64,000 nt of DNA from Zoroaster sp. YZ-2022. Lineage: Eukaryota; Echinodermata; Asteroidea; Forcipulatida; Zoroasteridae. Positions 33,080-46,185 of the stretch are shown here, in pieces. The notes beneath the pieces were generated by a model. It worked only from the letters and a program-made list of their open reading frames with translations. It was not told where the DNA came from and made no database searches. The translations under genes were made by a program, and so were the position numbers. The stretch is taken from NCBI GenBank assembly GCA_029582265.1, contig CM055816.1, positions 25,073,825 to 25,137,824 of the forward strand, read 5' to 3'. Numbering within the stretch: position 1 is the stretch's first letter; each line of letters begins with the position of its first letter.

Positions 33080-35253
33080 CCTTGTTTTTTAACTTAATTC
33101 TCGTACAATATGATATGTTTCTCGATGACTATATTAAAAGTACTGAAGTAGAATCAATATTTATTAAAGTAAATAGACCTTACAAAAAACCCATTATTGT
33201 TGGAACCATGTAGGCCCTATCGCCCTCCATCCAAAGGTGTAGATTATTTTAATTCTATGTTGGATGTTTTGGAAAAGGTTCTTGTTGAACATGGCGTTAT
33301 ATTGTTGGGTAACCTAAATTATGATTATAAATTTGATGAATCTCTAAGTAGTAACAACGTGTTTTATATGAAACAATTGTTCGGATTTACGCAATTAATC
33401 AGAGAACCAACAAGAGTCACAGATACTTCTTCAACTTTAATTGATGTTATTTTGTCCACCAATGTTACTGAACATAAGACTTCTGGTGTTATTAAGGTTT
33501 CACTTAGTGATCACTTCCTTACATACACTATTTTAGATGGTAAACCGGTTACTAAACAACAAAGGGTTGTTACTACTAGAAATTATAACAAGTTTGATGC
33601 AAGTATATTTTGTGATTCATTGAATAATGCAATATGTGATTTAGATACCCATCTGTCTCGTAACGATACACCACTGGATACTACATGGGATATGTTTAAA
33701 CACACCTTTAATAATATTTCTGAAAAACATGTACCATTATATTAAAAAATGTGAGAGTAAGAGATCGTTGTAATCCTAGGATAACAAGGAATATTATAAT
33801 ACTCATGAATGAAAGAGATTTCCTTCATAGGAAAGCTATTAAAAATGCGTGTAGTGATACATGCAAACAGTATAAATTAAAAGGAAATCAAGTTGTTCAT
33901 GAAATTGAAAAAACTCAACGTGAATTTTATAAAACACAAGTTACCAAAAATAATGGTCAAAAACACAATATGTGGAAAATACTTAAAACTTTAACTGGGT
34001 CAAATGTAGTCTCTTCACCAAATAATATTGATGTTGAAAAATGTAATAATTATTTTGCCACAATTGGGTCTAAGCTAGCTACTAAATTCAATGAGAAGGT
34101 TGATTACAAGTGGGAGTTACCAGAGAGTATTTACACCTTTAAACTTGAATCAATTAGCACCGATGTAGTGCTCGAACAACTTAATAATCTAAAGAGTAAA
34201 TCAAATCTAGATGTGTTGAATATGGACTGTAAACTGCTTAACATTGGAGCACCTATTATAACACCTTTGTTAACTAAATTTTTTAAATATGTCAATAAAT
34301 GAAGCTAGTGTCCCAGAAGATTGGAAATTTGCTAAAGTCACTCCCATTTATAAAGGTAAAGGTTCTGTTGAGGATTATGGAAATTATAGACAGATCTCTG
34401 TAATAAGTCATGTATCTAAAATTATGGAAAAGATTATTTTATCGCAACTAAAAGAATATTTGTGACGCTCTACAAAAAAGGGTATTATGTCGCACAAATA
34501 AAAAAATCAGTTATATATAAATAGTTGAATTGATCACATTACAAGCTTTAATTTGGTACAGGTTTGACCCGTATCCCGTAGCATTTTGCATTCTGGAGAT
34601 ATATTAATAATTTGCATATTCATATTTTACAATGTAACGAAAGTGCTTTCAGAGATACAGCCCTTTAAACATACTAAGTGGAAAAAGAAATGAGCTAAAA
34701 ATAAACTCTCTTGAATGCCCATAGCAACAGTTATGTTATTGATAGCAGGTGTTAAAACCGTATCACTACGAAAGCATAACATTGGTGGTTTTTTCCTCTA
34801 AAACGGACAAAGAGTTTGTTTTTTCATCTTTATTCATCAATATTAATATTTCTGAAAATAAATTATGAAAATATTGATATTATAGAAGCCAACAAACCAA
34901 AAAAAAAAAAATCAGTTTGTGAAGATTTGTTCACCCGTCTCCACATAGAACAGCCCTTTACGTGTAATAGCATAGCGCGACTTAATACCCTTTTTCGTAG
35001 AGCGGATAACATTTATACGACCATCAATTTATAACTACTGCACAGTCTGCTTATTTAAAGAACCATTCTACAAACACTGCTATACACAAGGTTGTTTCAG
35101 ATATTTCAGAAGGTATTAACGCTAATGAAACTAATGCTTTGTGTTTTATTGATCTCCAAAAATTGTTTCGACACTATTGATCATGAAATTTTATTGAAAA
35201 AAATGGATAATTACGGTATTAAAGATTTGAGTTTGCAATGGTTTAAGAATTGG
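33080..35253 (+). pseudogene. L2/CR1-like retrotransposon, copy in block D1 (5'- and 3'-truncated, MITE-interrupted)
   Basis: Endonuclease remains: FLDDYIKSTEVESIFIK near 33125, then after a frameshift YRPPSKGVDYF, LLGNLNYDYK (D to N change in the GDLN motif compared with copy 2) and SLSDHFLTYTIL near 33505. A stop-containing junction at about 33745 leads to a linker frame (33751-34302) and, after a frameshift, VPEDWKFAKVTPIYKGKG, the RT finger motif. The RT is then split by the MITE at 34462. The piece after it (35015-35253) reads as RT motif A (CFDTIDHEILL), broken by indels, and stops before the YADD region. Confidence 0.75.
34462..35010. mobile_element. 549-bp MITE with ~25-bp TIRs and ATTT target duplication
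   Basis: The left end GTGACGCTCTACAAAAAAGG (continuing GTATTATGTCGC) is matched by the reverse complement of the right end (GCTCTACGAAAAAGGG...AAGTCGC). The flanking ATTT at 34458-34461 and 35011-35014 corresponds to a single ATTT at 43286-43289 in block D copy 2, which is the empty site. The inner sequence has no transposase frame. Confidence 0.8.
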
Positions 35254-35339
35254 AACAAATGATCTAATTTATTTCATAATGTTTCTAAATGTTTCTAAAT
35301 AATAATGTTTCTGCAAACTTATTTGTTTGATGGTTGCTG

Positions 35340-35622
35340 ATGATTACATATCCTTTCAAATTGAACACCGGCGTTTTCTCAGCCTACCAGCGCGACAAGC
35401 GTCAGTCTGGGCACCGAGGATCCCCAGAGACCTCGCTCGGCTTCGCCGAAGCCGTTTACGTACACTGGCTACAGTGTGTGAAACTACCACACTGTGTATG
35501 GATGCAGGTGTGATGAATGGTTTGGGAAGCCTCCTTTTAATTATTGAACGACCCAAACTTCCCCTTGTGGAAAATGTATTAAATTTGTTGATTTCGTATC
35601 CCTCTTAATAATTATGTTTTAC
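35340..35622 (+). repeat. Repeat family R, copy 3
   Basis: R body from ATATCCTTTCAAATTGAACA through the hairpin at 35438-35454 to the GAATGGTTTGGGAAGCC and T-rich 3' end. The lead is missing. Confidence 0.75.
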
Positions 35623-35761
35623 CATTAATAAATTAAATGGAAACTAATTTCTTGTTGAAATAAAAGTTGATCTCATTATGTAATTGGACAGACGTTTTTT
35701 CTGCAAATTTATTTCTTGATCTTGTGCTGATGGCAAGTATAGTTAACAAGTAACTTGTTCT

Positions 35762-36180
35762 TTATTTCAAATTGAACACCAACGTTTTCTCACCCTGCCA
35801 GCGCGGCAAGAACCAGTCCGGACACCGGGACGGAAATCCTGAAGACCTCGCTCGAATATACTCACATGTGTATGCACGTGTATTTTGTATATACGTGTAT
35901 ACGTGTGTACACGAAGAAACACGAACATGCCTCGGAATTTTCTGTTTCAGATGCGAATAGCTCAGAAATATCATTCTTTGATATATCAATTGATATGGGC
36001 ATATACTGCAGTCCTCGCCAAAGATAATTACGTTGATATAATGTCTACAATTACATCGGGAGAGCAAAACTGAGTCGTGTGTTAAGTTATAAAGATGTTT
36101 ATTTTTCTTTTATTGTGAACAAGGTAATACATCAAACTAGAGATGTTTCTCTTTTTGAACAGACCTCAGATCTGCCTGTA
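35762..36180 (+). repeat. R 5' fragment joined to module T, copy 3
   Basis: TTTCAAATTGAACACCAACG through CCTCGCTCG is R. It switches at that point to AATATACTCACATGTGTATG (module T) and continues to the GAACAGACCTCAGA segment shared with 24290. Confidence 0.7.
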
Positions 36181-36354
36181 TATATTCCGTAAGGGCTCCT
36201 GGTAAAAAGTATGCAAAATTATTGTGGTTGATCTAATTTTATAATAACAAGAAATCGCATCCTCTTCTTTTATTTATTTATTTCTGATATTTTATCAGGG
36301 TATCGCGTTCACATAACATGTGGTCTCCCTCGTGGCCCTGGGAATTAAAAGGTA

Positions 36355-37800
36355 ATTCAAAAGATAAAATTTAAATGATCAATAAACAATAAACATAATA
36401 AAACATTTAAACAAATAAAACTAAAATAAAAGATAAAATTAATAACTAATCCAGTTACAAACAAAACCCACTGTGGTAAGAAATATATAAGTGAAATAAA
36501 ACATTATGTTCATTGTACAAAGGTACTTGAGTTGATAGAGATAATCAAATGTTCCTAATTATTGTAAAGTCTATGCACTTCATACACTCTAAAAACAGAT
36601 TGGTTAAAAAACTACCAATTTAAATGGTTAACACTATTTTTATTATTTTAACCGAGAGATTGATCAATGTGGTTTTAAGAGTGTATGTTGGTTGTATTAT
36701 TTATTTAGTGCCTGATGTGTTTGTTGTATACGTTATTACCACATGAAATCCTTGAGCCGTATAGAAGTATTACCCTAACTCTCGCTTTATCATTCATTGT
36801 GTTCAAATCGAGCGACCCAACACACCTCATCCGTCGATCGAGAAAATAGGCCTATACACCGACTCACTTTGCTAATCAGGTGAGGGATATTGAGATTTGT
36901 TGTTTGTGTACGATTGTTTGGCCCTCAAGAGGATAGGGAATGGACGGTGAGGGCCCGGGGCTGGCTTTCAAAACGAATATTCGAGAGCACAGAGGTGCAT
37001 GTAGTTGTACCACCTCAATTAACCTTTCGCCAGCATCATCACCCAAGCCAATCTACAATTCTTTTAACAAGCAAATTTGTCTTACCTTTTATTTCTTAGA
37101 TCAATTCATATTTAGATTTTATGATCATGGTCAATTTCTTTGAGTAAGAGTGGTTGGAGGAAATGATTAATGTTAGTCATCAAATTGCCTGGTAAATAGT
37201 CATGTACACTTAACAACACTATTGTACATGGAGCAAATAGAGTCGGGCAATTTATTTGTATAACGTTAAAACATGAAGGACCCTAACTGAAGAAGATTAT
37301 ATGTTATTTATTATACAATAAAATATAATTCAGTTTTATTAATTGGCATTCATTTGTCACATTTTTATTTTCAATTCTCAGGCCCGGGTATGATTGCATT
37401 ATGTGCAATGTTGAAGGAATGGAACAACAATATTTGTAAAATGTTGGCAAAACTGCTTCTCTTTGAATCATTTTTATTTTAATTTTGTTTAATACATTCT
37501 TTGTTTCATCAGTTTTCGGGTGACGTTTTGCCAATTTCTTTCTTAAAAATGGCAGTTCCTCAGACTAAATAGTTTATTGTGAAGATTGATTCCATCATCA
37601 GCTTTATACCAACTAAGTTGTATATTAACATTCAACTATTTGGGTATTTTTTAATTAGTTTTTTAAATATCAGTTCTATAACCTACCTTTAAGACAAAAA
37701 TATTAAATTCAATAAAATTTACATTAGGCCTACTCTGTGTTGTGTGTTTCATTATAATTTTCCATTCTTGATCAATCGCTTGCGACTGGTTCTTTTGAAA
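36355..37800 (+). repeat. Dispersed repeat block A, copy 2
   Basis: Close match to 1-1268, including the hairpin MITE at 36580-36687. Unlike copy 1 it continues into the right part of element V (TTTTGCCAATTTC ... TTGATCAATCGCTTGCGACT) at about 37515-37815. Confidence 0.8.
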
Positions 37801-37867
37801 TTGAATGTACCTGACGACGTTTTCAATTATAACTTACTTATTTTCCAAGAGGTTTTGGCTAATTGAA

Positions 37868-38030
37868 GGGGTTCAAATAAGCCTTGCTCTAGATGCAACA
37901 AAAATCCCACGTCAGAAAAGTGTTAAGCCTGCTGCTGCTGGTCGCAACTAAATCTATCAGCTAGAACAATTATGTTTCTTTTGTTTACTACTGTGGGCAA
38001 TATGATCCATTATAATGTAAACGTTTTTGT
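37868..38030 (+). repeat. Copy of the 7909-8040 module
   Basis: GGTTCAAATAAGCCTTGCTC through ACTGTGGGCAATATGATCC is near identical to the earlier copy. The rest to 38549 is AT-rich with no gene seen. Confidence 0.75.
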
Positions 38031-39439
38031 TGAAGCATGGTTAGGGATATTAGCGTCATTCTGTTTCGCGCGGAATTAAATGTTGCTTTAAATCATCATT
38101 CAGTTTCCATTCAGTTTCCTTTTTTAAACAAAAAAAACATCCAATTTAACAATCCACTCGAACAACATTCAAATTTGCAGGAGCTTTCGACGGTTAAGGG
38201 AAAAACCATATGAATGGACAATAAGAAACCAGGATAGAAATAATAAAGACACACTCAAACAATAAAACAGGTTATAATGAAACAGTCCAATATAATATAA
38301 ATGTTATAGAATTAGGCCCAGGTCAGAAACCAATATAGATTGTTATCAGAGAAAAAACAAAACAAAGTGTGATAAAAAAGACCGATAGGGCCTATATACA
38401 GTGTATGAGAAATGCACATGAATAAAGAAAACTAAATTAAGTTTGAATTAAAGTAAATATGTGAAACGTATTCAGTTGTCTTGTACAATTAATCTAGGCC
38501 TATTTGTTTGCATTTGTTTCTCGTATTTGTTTGCATTTGTTTCTCGTATGTTTTGTTTGCAACTAAACGTACCTATATAAAAAATTAAATAAATGCGTAT
38601 ACATAGTCTGTCTGATGGCTGGGCAGCGATTCTTAGAAGTGTGTGTATGTGGGGGTGGGGGTGGGAGTGGGAATAGAGGGACACTGTATGTCACCCAATA
38701 ATTATGTCCCGCCTATAATTATCACCGAAAATAACCCGTTCACATCACACAAATAATTACATTGTTCTGTTTTATTACAGACAACCCGTTAGCCTATTTA
38801 ATTATATTTTGTTTCTAAAAGACTTATCATTCCCATATCCGGTATCCCTAGGCATACAATCCCAGTAGCATGAAATCAAGATTGAATCAAAAACTTTGAA
38901 ATCCACAAATATTTGGAGAGTGTTAAAAAATAATAATAAAATAACACTTTCAAAGAACTTTGGGGATTTCTGGGCTGGGGCTGGGGTAGGGCATGGTCGG
39001 CGATCCGGGGACAGGGATATGTCCCCACCCCACCACCCCAATATTTATGACGGGGACGGTAATGGCTGGCAATACCCCCCCCCCCCCCCATGAAGTATCT
39101 TCCCCCTTAAAGACACACAAATTATTACATTATTCCATTGGTTTTTACAATTACAGACATCACTATCAGCGTCTTTACTTCGGGACATTTTGTTTCTACA
39201 AATCTGTATGTTCACCATTCATCATTTTTTGGTTTGCATATTTGAAAAAGAAACCAAAACAAAATAGGAATAGAAATTTTCAAAAATAATACTAACACAT
39301 TTTCAGAACACACATAATATATTCCATCGTATTTGTAATTACAGATATTAGCGTATAAACCTATTATTCCCAAAACTCACGTGACAAAGTAAAACAACAA
39401 AAATGAAACTTCAAATTATTCGGCGAGGGTGGATTGGTG

Positions 39440-39722
39440 GATGGGGTATGTCATGGGTCCTGCTTCCTACTATTCCCCATAGTAACAAGAAAGTATCGGC
39501 GAGTTCATCGGTTGGGTGAGTGGTGTGTCATGGGTCCTGCTTTCTACTATTCCCCGTAGTAACAAGAAAGTATCGGGGAGTTCATAGGTTGGGTGTGTGG
39601 TGTGTCATGGGTCCTGCTTTCTACTCTTCCCCGTAGTAACAAGAAAGTATCGGGGAGTTCATAGGTTGGGTGTGTGGTGTGTCATGGGTCCTGCTTTCTA
39701 CTATTCCCCCATAGTAACAAAA
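39440..39722 (+). repeat. 77/78-bp minisatellite, about 3 units
   Basis: Same unit as at 28380-30252, with the same first unit variant (GTATCGGCGAGTTCATCGG) and the same degenerate last unit ending GTAACAAAAAATT. The array edges are therefore homologous and only the inside differs. Confidence 0.9.
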
Positions 39723-40314
39723 AATTGCCACAACTGACAGTCAGACCAATATGACAAGAAGACAACAAAGTGTAAAGGAAAATCTCTCTCAAACTTGTTT
39801 CATAACTTAGTGTTTACCTACAAACTTAAGAGTCAAGTACATGTACAGTCACGTGAAGAGATACGTGGGCAGATAGAAGGCCATTATAGACAATAGAGAA
39901 GGAGAGGAAGTAGTTCTCTGACAGTAGTCATGTCTTTTCACTGCACAAGCATCGTACCTCTCACAAACACAATAGAATATGCAATAATTATGCAATATCA
40001 ATTGTCGTTATTGCATATATGGCGTAAGAACGATAAACAGAAGCTTATGAAAAGATTTATCTCCACTTGAATGAATTGCTACGAGGGTCTTATTGATTAT
40101 TAAATAGGCATATATATTAAATTGTGTCTCGCTGCAGTAGCCTTGATGTTAGGTAGACAGACTGAAATGAAATAAGATGAGTTTTAAAGGCAATGTATGT
40201 AGGTGTTCTTGAAAATTAAAACAATTTCAAATTTTAAATAATGAATAATTTACCACCGTTTCACATAAACTTACTCAGTGCAAGGTTGATGGCTATCGAA
40301 TTTACTTCTAAATT

Positions 40315-40316
<2 letters not shown>

Positions 40317-40381
<65 letters not shown>
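40317..40381. repeat. (TA)n microsatellite
   Basis: Uninterrupted TA run homologous to 30840-30927. Confidence 0.95.
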
Positions 40382-40383
<2 letters not shown>

Positions 40384-40959
40384 TTAACTGTTATTCCCCA
40401 ATGTAAGTCAGAATTAAATTTTTTAATTAAATGTCCCCTTTAAGTTTGAATATAGTGATGTCAAATAAGTTTTAACATGAAAAATTACTGTGAATAACTT
40501 TAGTGCAAACATTAGCCCGCTCTATGCTAGATAAAATCGCAATGCCGCGAAGGTAAAACCAAAAGTATTACAAAAGCAATGCAGGTCTAAAATAAAGATT
40601 TGGATAAGTTGCGTCATAATTTAGTCACCCATTTGGCTTAAATACATTGTTAAAAATATAGAATCAGGTGAGAAACATTAAAACATGATGACAACACTTT
40701 TGAAAATGTTTGGGAGTTAAAGGATAATTTTTGAGGGGAAGTTTCTCACAACCACATCCCCCCTCGTTAGGCGATTTTTCGGGGAATTTTTGTTCACGAC
40801 TACCTCCCAAAATTTCTCACGCCTTCTTCACCCTCATCCAGGTGTTAAATTTTGTACCACCGCTGAAGTCAGTCGGCAAATTGGCTTCCACACCCCCTCG
40901 CAAACCCACACCCCATCATTTTCTCACGCCTTAAATACATGGTTAAAAATGTCCCACCC

Positions 40960-41552
40960 CCACACCATCCCATCCCCACACCATCCCACCTCAACACCAT
41001 CCCACCTCAACACCATCACACCCCCACACCATCCCACCTCCACACCATCCCACCTCCACATCATCCCACCTCCACACCATCCCACCTCCACACCATCACA
41101 CCCCCACACCATCCCACCCACACACCATCCCACCCACACACCATCCCACCCCTACAACACCATCACACCCCACACCATCCCACCTCCACACCATCCCACC
41201 TCCACACCATCCTACCCCCACACCATCCCACCTCCACACCATCCCACCTCCACACCATCCCACCTCCACACCATCCCACCTCCACACCATCCCACCCCCA
41301 CACCATCCCACCTCCACACCATCCCACCTCCACACCATCCCACCCCACACCATCCCACCTCCACACCATCCCACCTCCACACCATCCCACCTCCACACCA
41401 TCCCACCCCACACCATCCCACCTCCACACCATCCCACCTCCACACCATCCCACCTCCACACCATCCCACCTCCACACCATCCCACCTCCACACCATCCCA
41501 CCTCCACACCATCCCACCTCCACACCATCCCACCTCCACACCATCCCACCTC
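40960..41552 (+). repeat. 15-16-bp CACC-rich minisatellite, copy 2
   Basis: Homologous to 31529-31973 but longer and more homogeneous, with a long run of identical 16-bp ACCATCCCACCTCCAC units toward its end. Confidence 0.9.
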
Positions 41553-41889
41553 TAATGAGACACGGTAGAATAACACCTTTTTTTGCCTTGTAACCCCTCC
41601 CCCCATTCGCTGTCAGTGTATCTGCCCTTGCAAAGAGACATTTTGACAAACAAATGATTTTACGAACATATACTGAACCATCAATCAAACAAAAAAGTGA
41701 TTAAACACAAATGCACCGACAGACAGAAAGATGACACAAATATGGACAGTCGATCAATTTTACATCATTATTTTATGGACGTTCAAATCACATTATTTTA
41801 GTGCTCACCATAAAACACAGTCTACGTGTGATATAATTATATGCTGAATAAAAGGTTTTAGCAGTTATCATAGTCAAGTATAATTTAAC

Positions 41890-44640
41890 TCTAACAAATG
41901 AATATTATGTGTGAAACCTTGTTTTTTAACTTAATTCTCGTACAATATGATATGTTTCTCGATGACTATATTAAAAGTACTGAAGTAGAATCAATATTTA
42001 TTAAAGTAAATAGACCTTACAAAAAAACCATTATTGTTGGAACCATGTAGGCCCTATCGCCCTCCATCCAAAGGTGTAGATTATTTTAATTCTATGTTGG
42101 ATGTTTTGGAAAAGGTTCTTGTTGAACATGACGTTATATTGTTGGGTGACCTAAATTATGATTATAAATTTGATGAATCTCTAAGTAATAACAACGTATT
42201 TTATATGGAACAATTGTTCGGATTTACGCAATTAATCAGAGAACCAACAAGAGTCACAGATACTTCTTCAACTTTAATTGATGTTATTTTGTCCACCAAT
42301 GTTACTGAACATAAGACTTCTGGTGTTATTAAGGTTTCACTTAGTGATCACTTCCTTACATACACTATTTTAGATGGTAAACCGGTTACTAAACAACAAA
42401 GGGTTGTTACTACTAGAAATTATAACAAGTTTGATGCAAGTATATTTTGTGATTCATTGAATAATGCAATATGTGATTTAGATACTCATCTGTCTCGTAA
42501 CGATACACCACTGGATACTACATGGGATATGTTTAAACACACCTTTAATAACATTTCTGAAAAACATGTACCATTAAAAATGTGAGAGTAAGAGATCGTT
42601 GTAATCCTAGGATAACAAGGGATATTATAATACTTATGAATGAAAGAGATTTCCTTCATAGGAAAGCTATTAAAAATGCGTGTAGTGATACATGGAAACA
42701 GTATGAAATCAAGTTGTTCATGATATTGAAAAAAAAAACTCAACGTGAATTTTATAAAACACAAGTTACCAAAAATAATGGTCAAAAACACAATAATTAT
42801 GTGGAAAATACTTAAAACCTTAACTGGGTCAAATGTAGTCTCTTCACCAAATAATATTGATGTTGAAAAATGTAATAATTATTTTGCCACAACTGGGTCT
42901 AAGCTAGCTACTAAATTCAATGAGAAGGTTGATTACAAGTGGGAGTTACCAGAGAGTATTTACACCTTTAAACTTGAATCAATTAGCACCGATGTAGTGC
43001 TCGAACAACTTAATAATCTAAAGGGTAAATCAAATCTAGATGTGTTGAATATGGACTGTAAACTGCTTAACATTGGAGCACCTATTATAACACCCTTGTT
43101 AACTAAAATTTTAAATATGTCAATAAATGAAGCTAGTGTCCCGGAAGATTGGAAATTTGCTAAAGTCACTCCCATTTATAAAGGTAAAGGTTCGGTTGAG
43201 GATTATGGAAATTATACACCAATCTCTGTAATAAGTCATGTATCTAAAATTATGGAAAGTATTATTTTATCGCAACTAAAATAATATTTATACGACCATC
43301 AAATTATAACTACTGCACAGTCTGCTTATTTAATTAAAGAACCATTCTACAAACACTGCCATACACAAGGTTGTTTAAGATATGTTTGAAGTTATTAACG
43401 CTAATGAACCTAATGCTTTGTGTTTTATTGATCTCCAAAAATGTTTCGACACTATTGATCATGAAATTTTATTGAAAAAAAATTGATAATTACGGTATTA
43501 AAGATTTGAGTTTGCAATGGTTTAAAATTTATTTACAACAACGTAAACAAGCCGTGAAAGTAAATGGTAACATGTCTTCATTCAAGGAAATACAATGTGG
43601 TGTGCCTCAAGGTTCTATATTAGGGCCTATATTGTTTTTATTATTTAGTACATGTAATCTTTTAATGCTTATAATGCTAAAACTGCACTTCCAAATGATT
43701 TGCATAATATAGAAAAATGGTTATGTAAAAATAAATAACATGTTAATGTTAACAAATCATGTTGTATGGAAATCACTACAAGGTCAGTGAATGACAATAA
43801 TTTAAATTTAATAATAAATAATGACCAATTAAATCAGGTTCAATATACTAAATATCTTGGCGTAACAATTTGTAATGATATGTCATGGGAACGTCATATA
43901 TCTACTATTTGTAAAAAGTTGGGTCATGGTATTTATGTATTACGTAATTTAAAGAACAACATTCCCCCTGGACATTTATTGATTGTATACAAGACAATAA
44001 TTCAACCCCACATTGATTATTGTATAACTATATGGGGCTATGCACCTGATGTACAATTAAATAGAGTTCAAAGCTTACAAAACAGAATGGCACGCTTACT
44101 GACAAATAACTACGATTGGAATATTAGTCCATATGACCTTCTAATGTTAAATATTCCTACAGTTACGCAGAGACGAGATTATTTTAATGGTATTTTAATG
44201 TATAGGTCTTTAAATGGTACAGCCCCTAATTATATGTCTGATTTTATATCGACGGCTTCTGATTTTAATTTTTATAATACCCATACTGTTCAAGCTAATA
44301 TGTTATGTTCCAAAACCTAGAGTGGAACTTTTTAGACAGTCTTTTCAATATGTAGGACCTTCGTATTATAACGAATTACCAAATGTAATAAAAGGGGCTG
44401 GTGATATATTAAGCTTTAAACGTTCATTAAAAGATTATGTTTTAAATGTATAAAGACATATGTACCTACATTAAGTATTTAGTTATCTGTAGTGTCTACA
44501 TTAAAAAAAAAAAATTTTTTTTTTTACAGTATTGTATTACTTTGTATCTCCTGGGCGCCTAGGAAGAATACCGGAAGGTAAATGGCCTACCCATAAATAT
44601 ATATTTTGAAATAAATAAATAAATAAATAAATAAATATAT
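41890..44640 (+). pseudogene. L2/CR1-like retrotransposon, block D2 copy with 3' end
   Basis: Endonuclease part at about 41940-42585 (LLGDLNYDYK, SLSDHFLTYTIL), sharing with copy 1 the frameshift at the YRPPS motif. Linker and RT fingers follow at 42582-43284 (PEDWKFAKVTPIYKGKG). Motif A lies near 43410-43470 (CFDTIDHEILL) and motif B at 43590-43635 (GVPQGSILGPILFLL). The catalytic FADD segment after it is deleted. The C-terminal region at 43766-44453 has TKYLGVTICNDMSWERHI, PHIDYCITIWGYAP and a final FKRSLKDYVLNV followed by a stop. The 3' end is at about 44605-44640 with (AAATA)n-type repeats. Many frameshifts; not active. Confidence 0.8.
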
Positions 44641-44667
44641 ATATATACATCATTAATATAAATAATA

Positions 44668-44905
44668 TACATAAAGGGACCTAATACACTGCATTGGGGA
44701 ACCAATCCAAGGCTAAATCCACGCACACCGTAATGCTCTAATTTAGAAATAAGAATGTTATGATTTACAGTGTCAAAAGCCTTGGAAATGTTCAGGAAAA
44801 TACCAACAGAACACTGCCTATTTTCTATTGCTTCAATAATTTTATTTAAAACATTAAAAATTGCAAGTTCAGATGAACGTCAGGCTCTAAAAACCTATTT
44901 CCAAT
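44668..44905 (-). pseudogene. Reverse transcriptase fragment (L2/CR1-like), antisense
   Basis: On the minus strand the sequence encodes RSSELAIFNVLNKIIEAIEN, then FLNISKAFDTVNHNILISKL (RT motif A), EHYGVRGFSLG, and directly VPQCSVLGPF (motif B). The segment between the last two is deleted. It belongs to the L2/CR1 side of non-LTR elements but to a different family from the copy just upstream. Confidence 0.65.
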
Positions 44906-45239
44906 GACATAATGAGATAAATGTTTATTTCAACAAGAAATTAATGTATTAATGGAATAACAATTTTATTGCCCTTATGCATTTGTAAGCACAATAATTA
45001 ATTTTACTAAATTCTTTGGAAATACATTGTGAAGTAAATGGATTAAAGTAAATATACGAAAATCCTAACTGAAATTAATGTTAATTATATAAAAGAACTC
45101 AGCGAGAGGATGGATCATGATATTAAAATAAATGTATACCCTACATGAAGACCCATGAGCATCACAGTTATTTGTTTAGAGGGTTCACTTTATCCATTTT
45201 ATTATAGGTTTTTTCAGATGAATTAAAAAAAGTGCATTC

Positions 45240-45535
45240 AATTTAATACGTGACTCATTCAATTTAAAATGAATATGAATGCTCCTTTACGTCATCATTC
45301 AATCAGCAAAAAGATACATATATTCAAATTCATAAGTTGAGCATTCTATCGTCATTTAACCCAACTCACCGCCAGTATAAGTACATTATAATTGAAAGTG
45401 TCACTAAGTTCATGAAATTCCGTCAAAACCAGTCGCAAGCAGTTGATCAAAAATTAATGTCATCAATTGGCATTCATTTGTCACATTTTTACTTTCAGTT
45501 CTCAGGCCTGGGTATGAGATTTTAGGACATATTTC
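45240..45535 (-). repeat. Element V flank and end, reverse orientation, joined to CATTCATTTGTCAC module
   Basis: 45240-45360 is the reverse complement of the flank at 11840-11950 (GAATGCTCAACTTATGAATT and neighbours). At 45385 it enters an element V end (ATTGAAAGTGTCACTAAGTT) and continues with CATTCATTTGTCACATTTTT. It opens unit U copy III. Confidence 0.65.
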
Positions 45536-46185
45536 TGTCTTATTTGCCAAGCGCCTCGGGAGATTACAGGCAAAAGAAAGCAAAAGAAAGGGGGGAAATA
45601 TAAACTAAGGAAAGAAAGTTAAACTTCGGGAAACAGAAGATTGAGGTGGAAATATTGCAATGGGGAACACATCTCAGTGTTATAGAAGATGACACCGTAT
45701 AGGGATACTCAGATTCTTGTTTCGTAAATTTTTGACATTGGAATAAAAATCCAGAAATTGGATAGCGGCACAAAAGAAGAAGTTTAGAATATTAGGCGTT
45801 AGTGACTTTCATTACTCACAAATGCCTTTGAGCAAATTCGTAATATATGATTTGTTAAAGGCGAGTGGAGAAAATGCTCTCTGTAGGAAAACAATTATCT
45901 TTAAACTTGTTTGGCCCTGTCATGAAACCAGTTATCATCATAGTACAGGACTTAGTGATTACAGTGAAATATGTGGATGAAATCAATAAAGTATTTTCTC
46001 AGGGTTTCTGCATGGCATATCCACACATAGATATTATGGAACATATGTATGATGTGCGCATGCTGTTATCCGCATGCTGTATGCAACTTCCATGCATGCA
46101 TGATGCACTTGTCAGTAAATGCTTCATAATGTACACACTTACACACTTTCATTACTCACATGATATTGATTAACCATGAACGAAA

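Larger units (their letters stand above)
27482..35253 (+). repeat. Large duplicated block D, copy 1 (7.8 kb)
   Basis: The block is colinear with 38550-43527 in direct orientation, about 11 kb downstream. It starts at GTTTTGTTTGCAACCAAACG and ends in the retroelement at TTTGCAATGGTTTAA. It contains, in order, a GGGACAGGGATATGTCCCCA segment, a 77/78-bp minisatellite, a TA run, a CACC-rich minisatellite and an L2/CR1-like retroelement. Differences from copy 2 are array lengths, an extra ~730 bp (31996-32725) and a 549-bp MITE (34462-35010). Either a genomic duplication or a misplaced second haplotype. Confidence 0.85.
38550..43527 (+). repeat. Large duplicated block D, copy 2 (5.0 kb)
   Basis: Colinear with 27482-35253. 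It keeps the uninterrupted retroelement sequence at the MITE site and continues past 43527 into the retroelement 3' part, where copy 1 stops. A C run at 39076-39088 replaces TTCATG-type sequence of copy 1. Confidence 0.85.
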
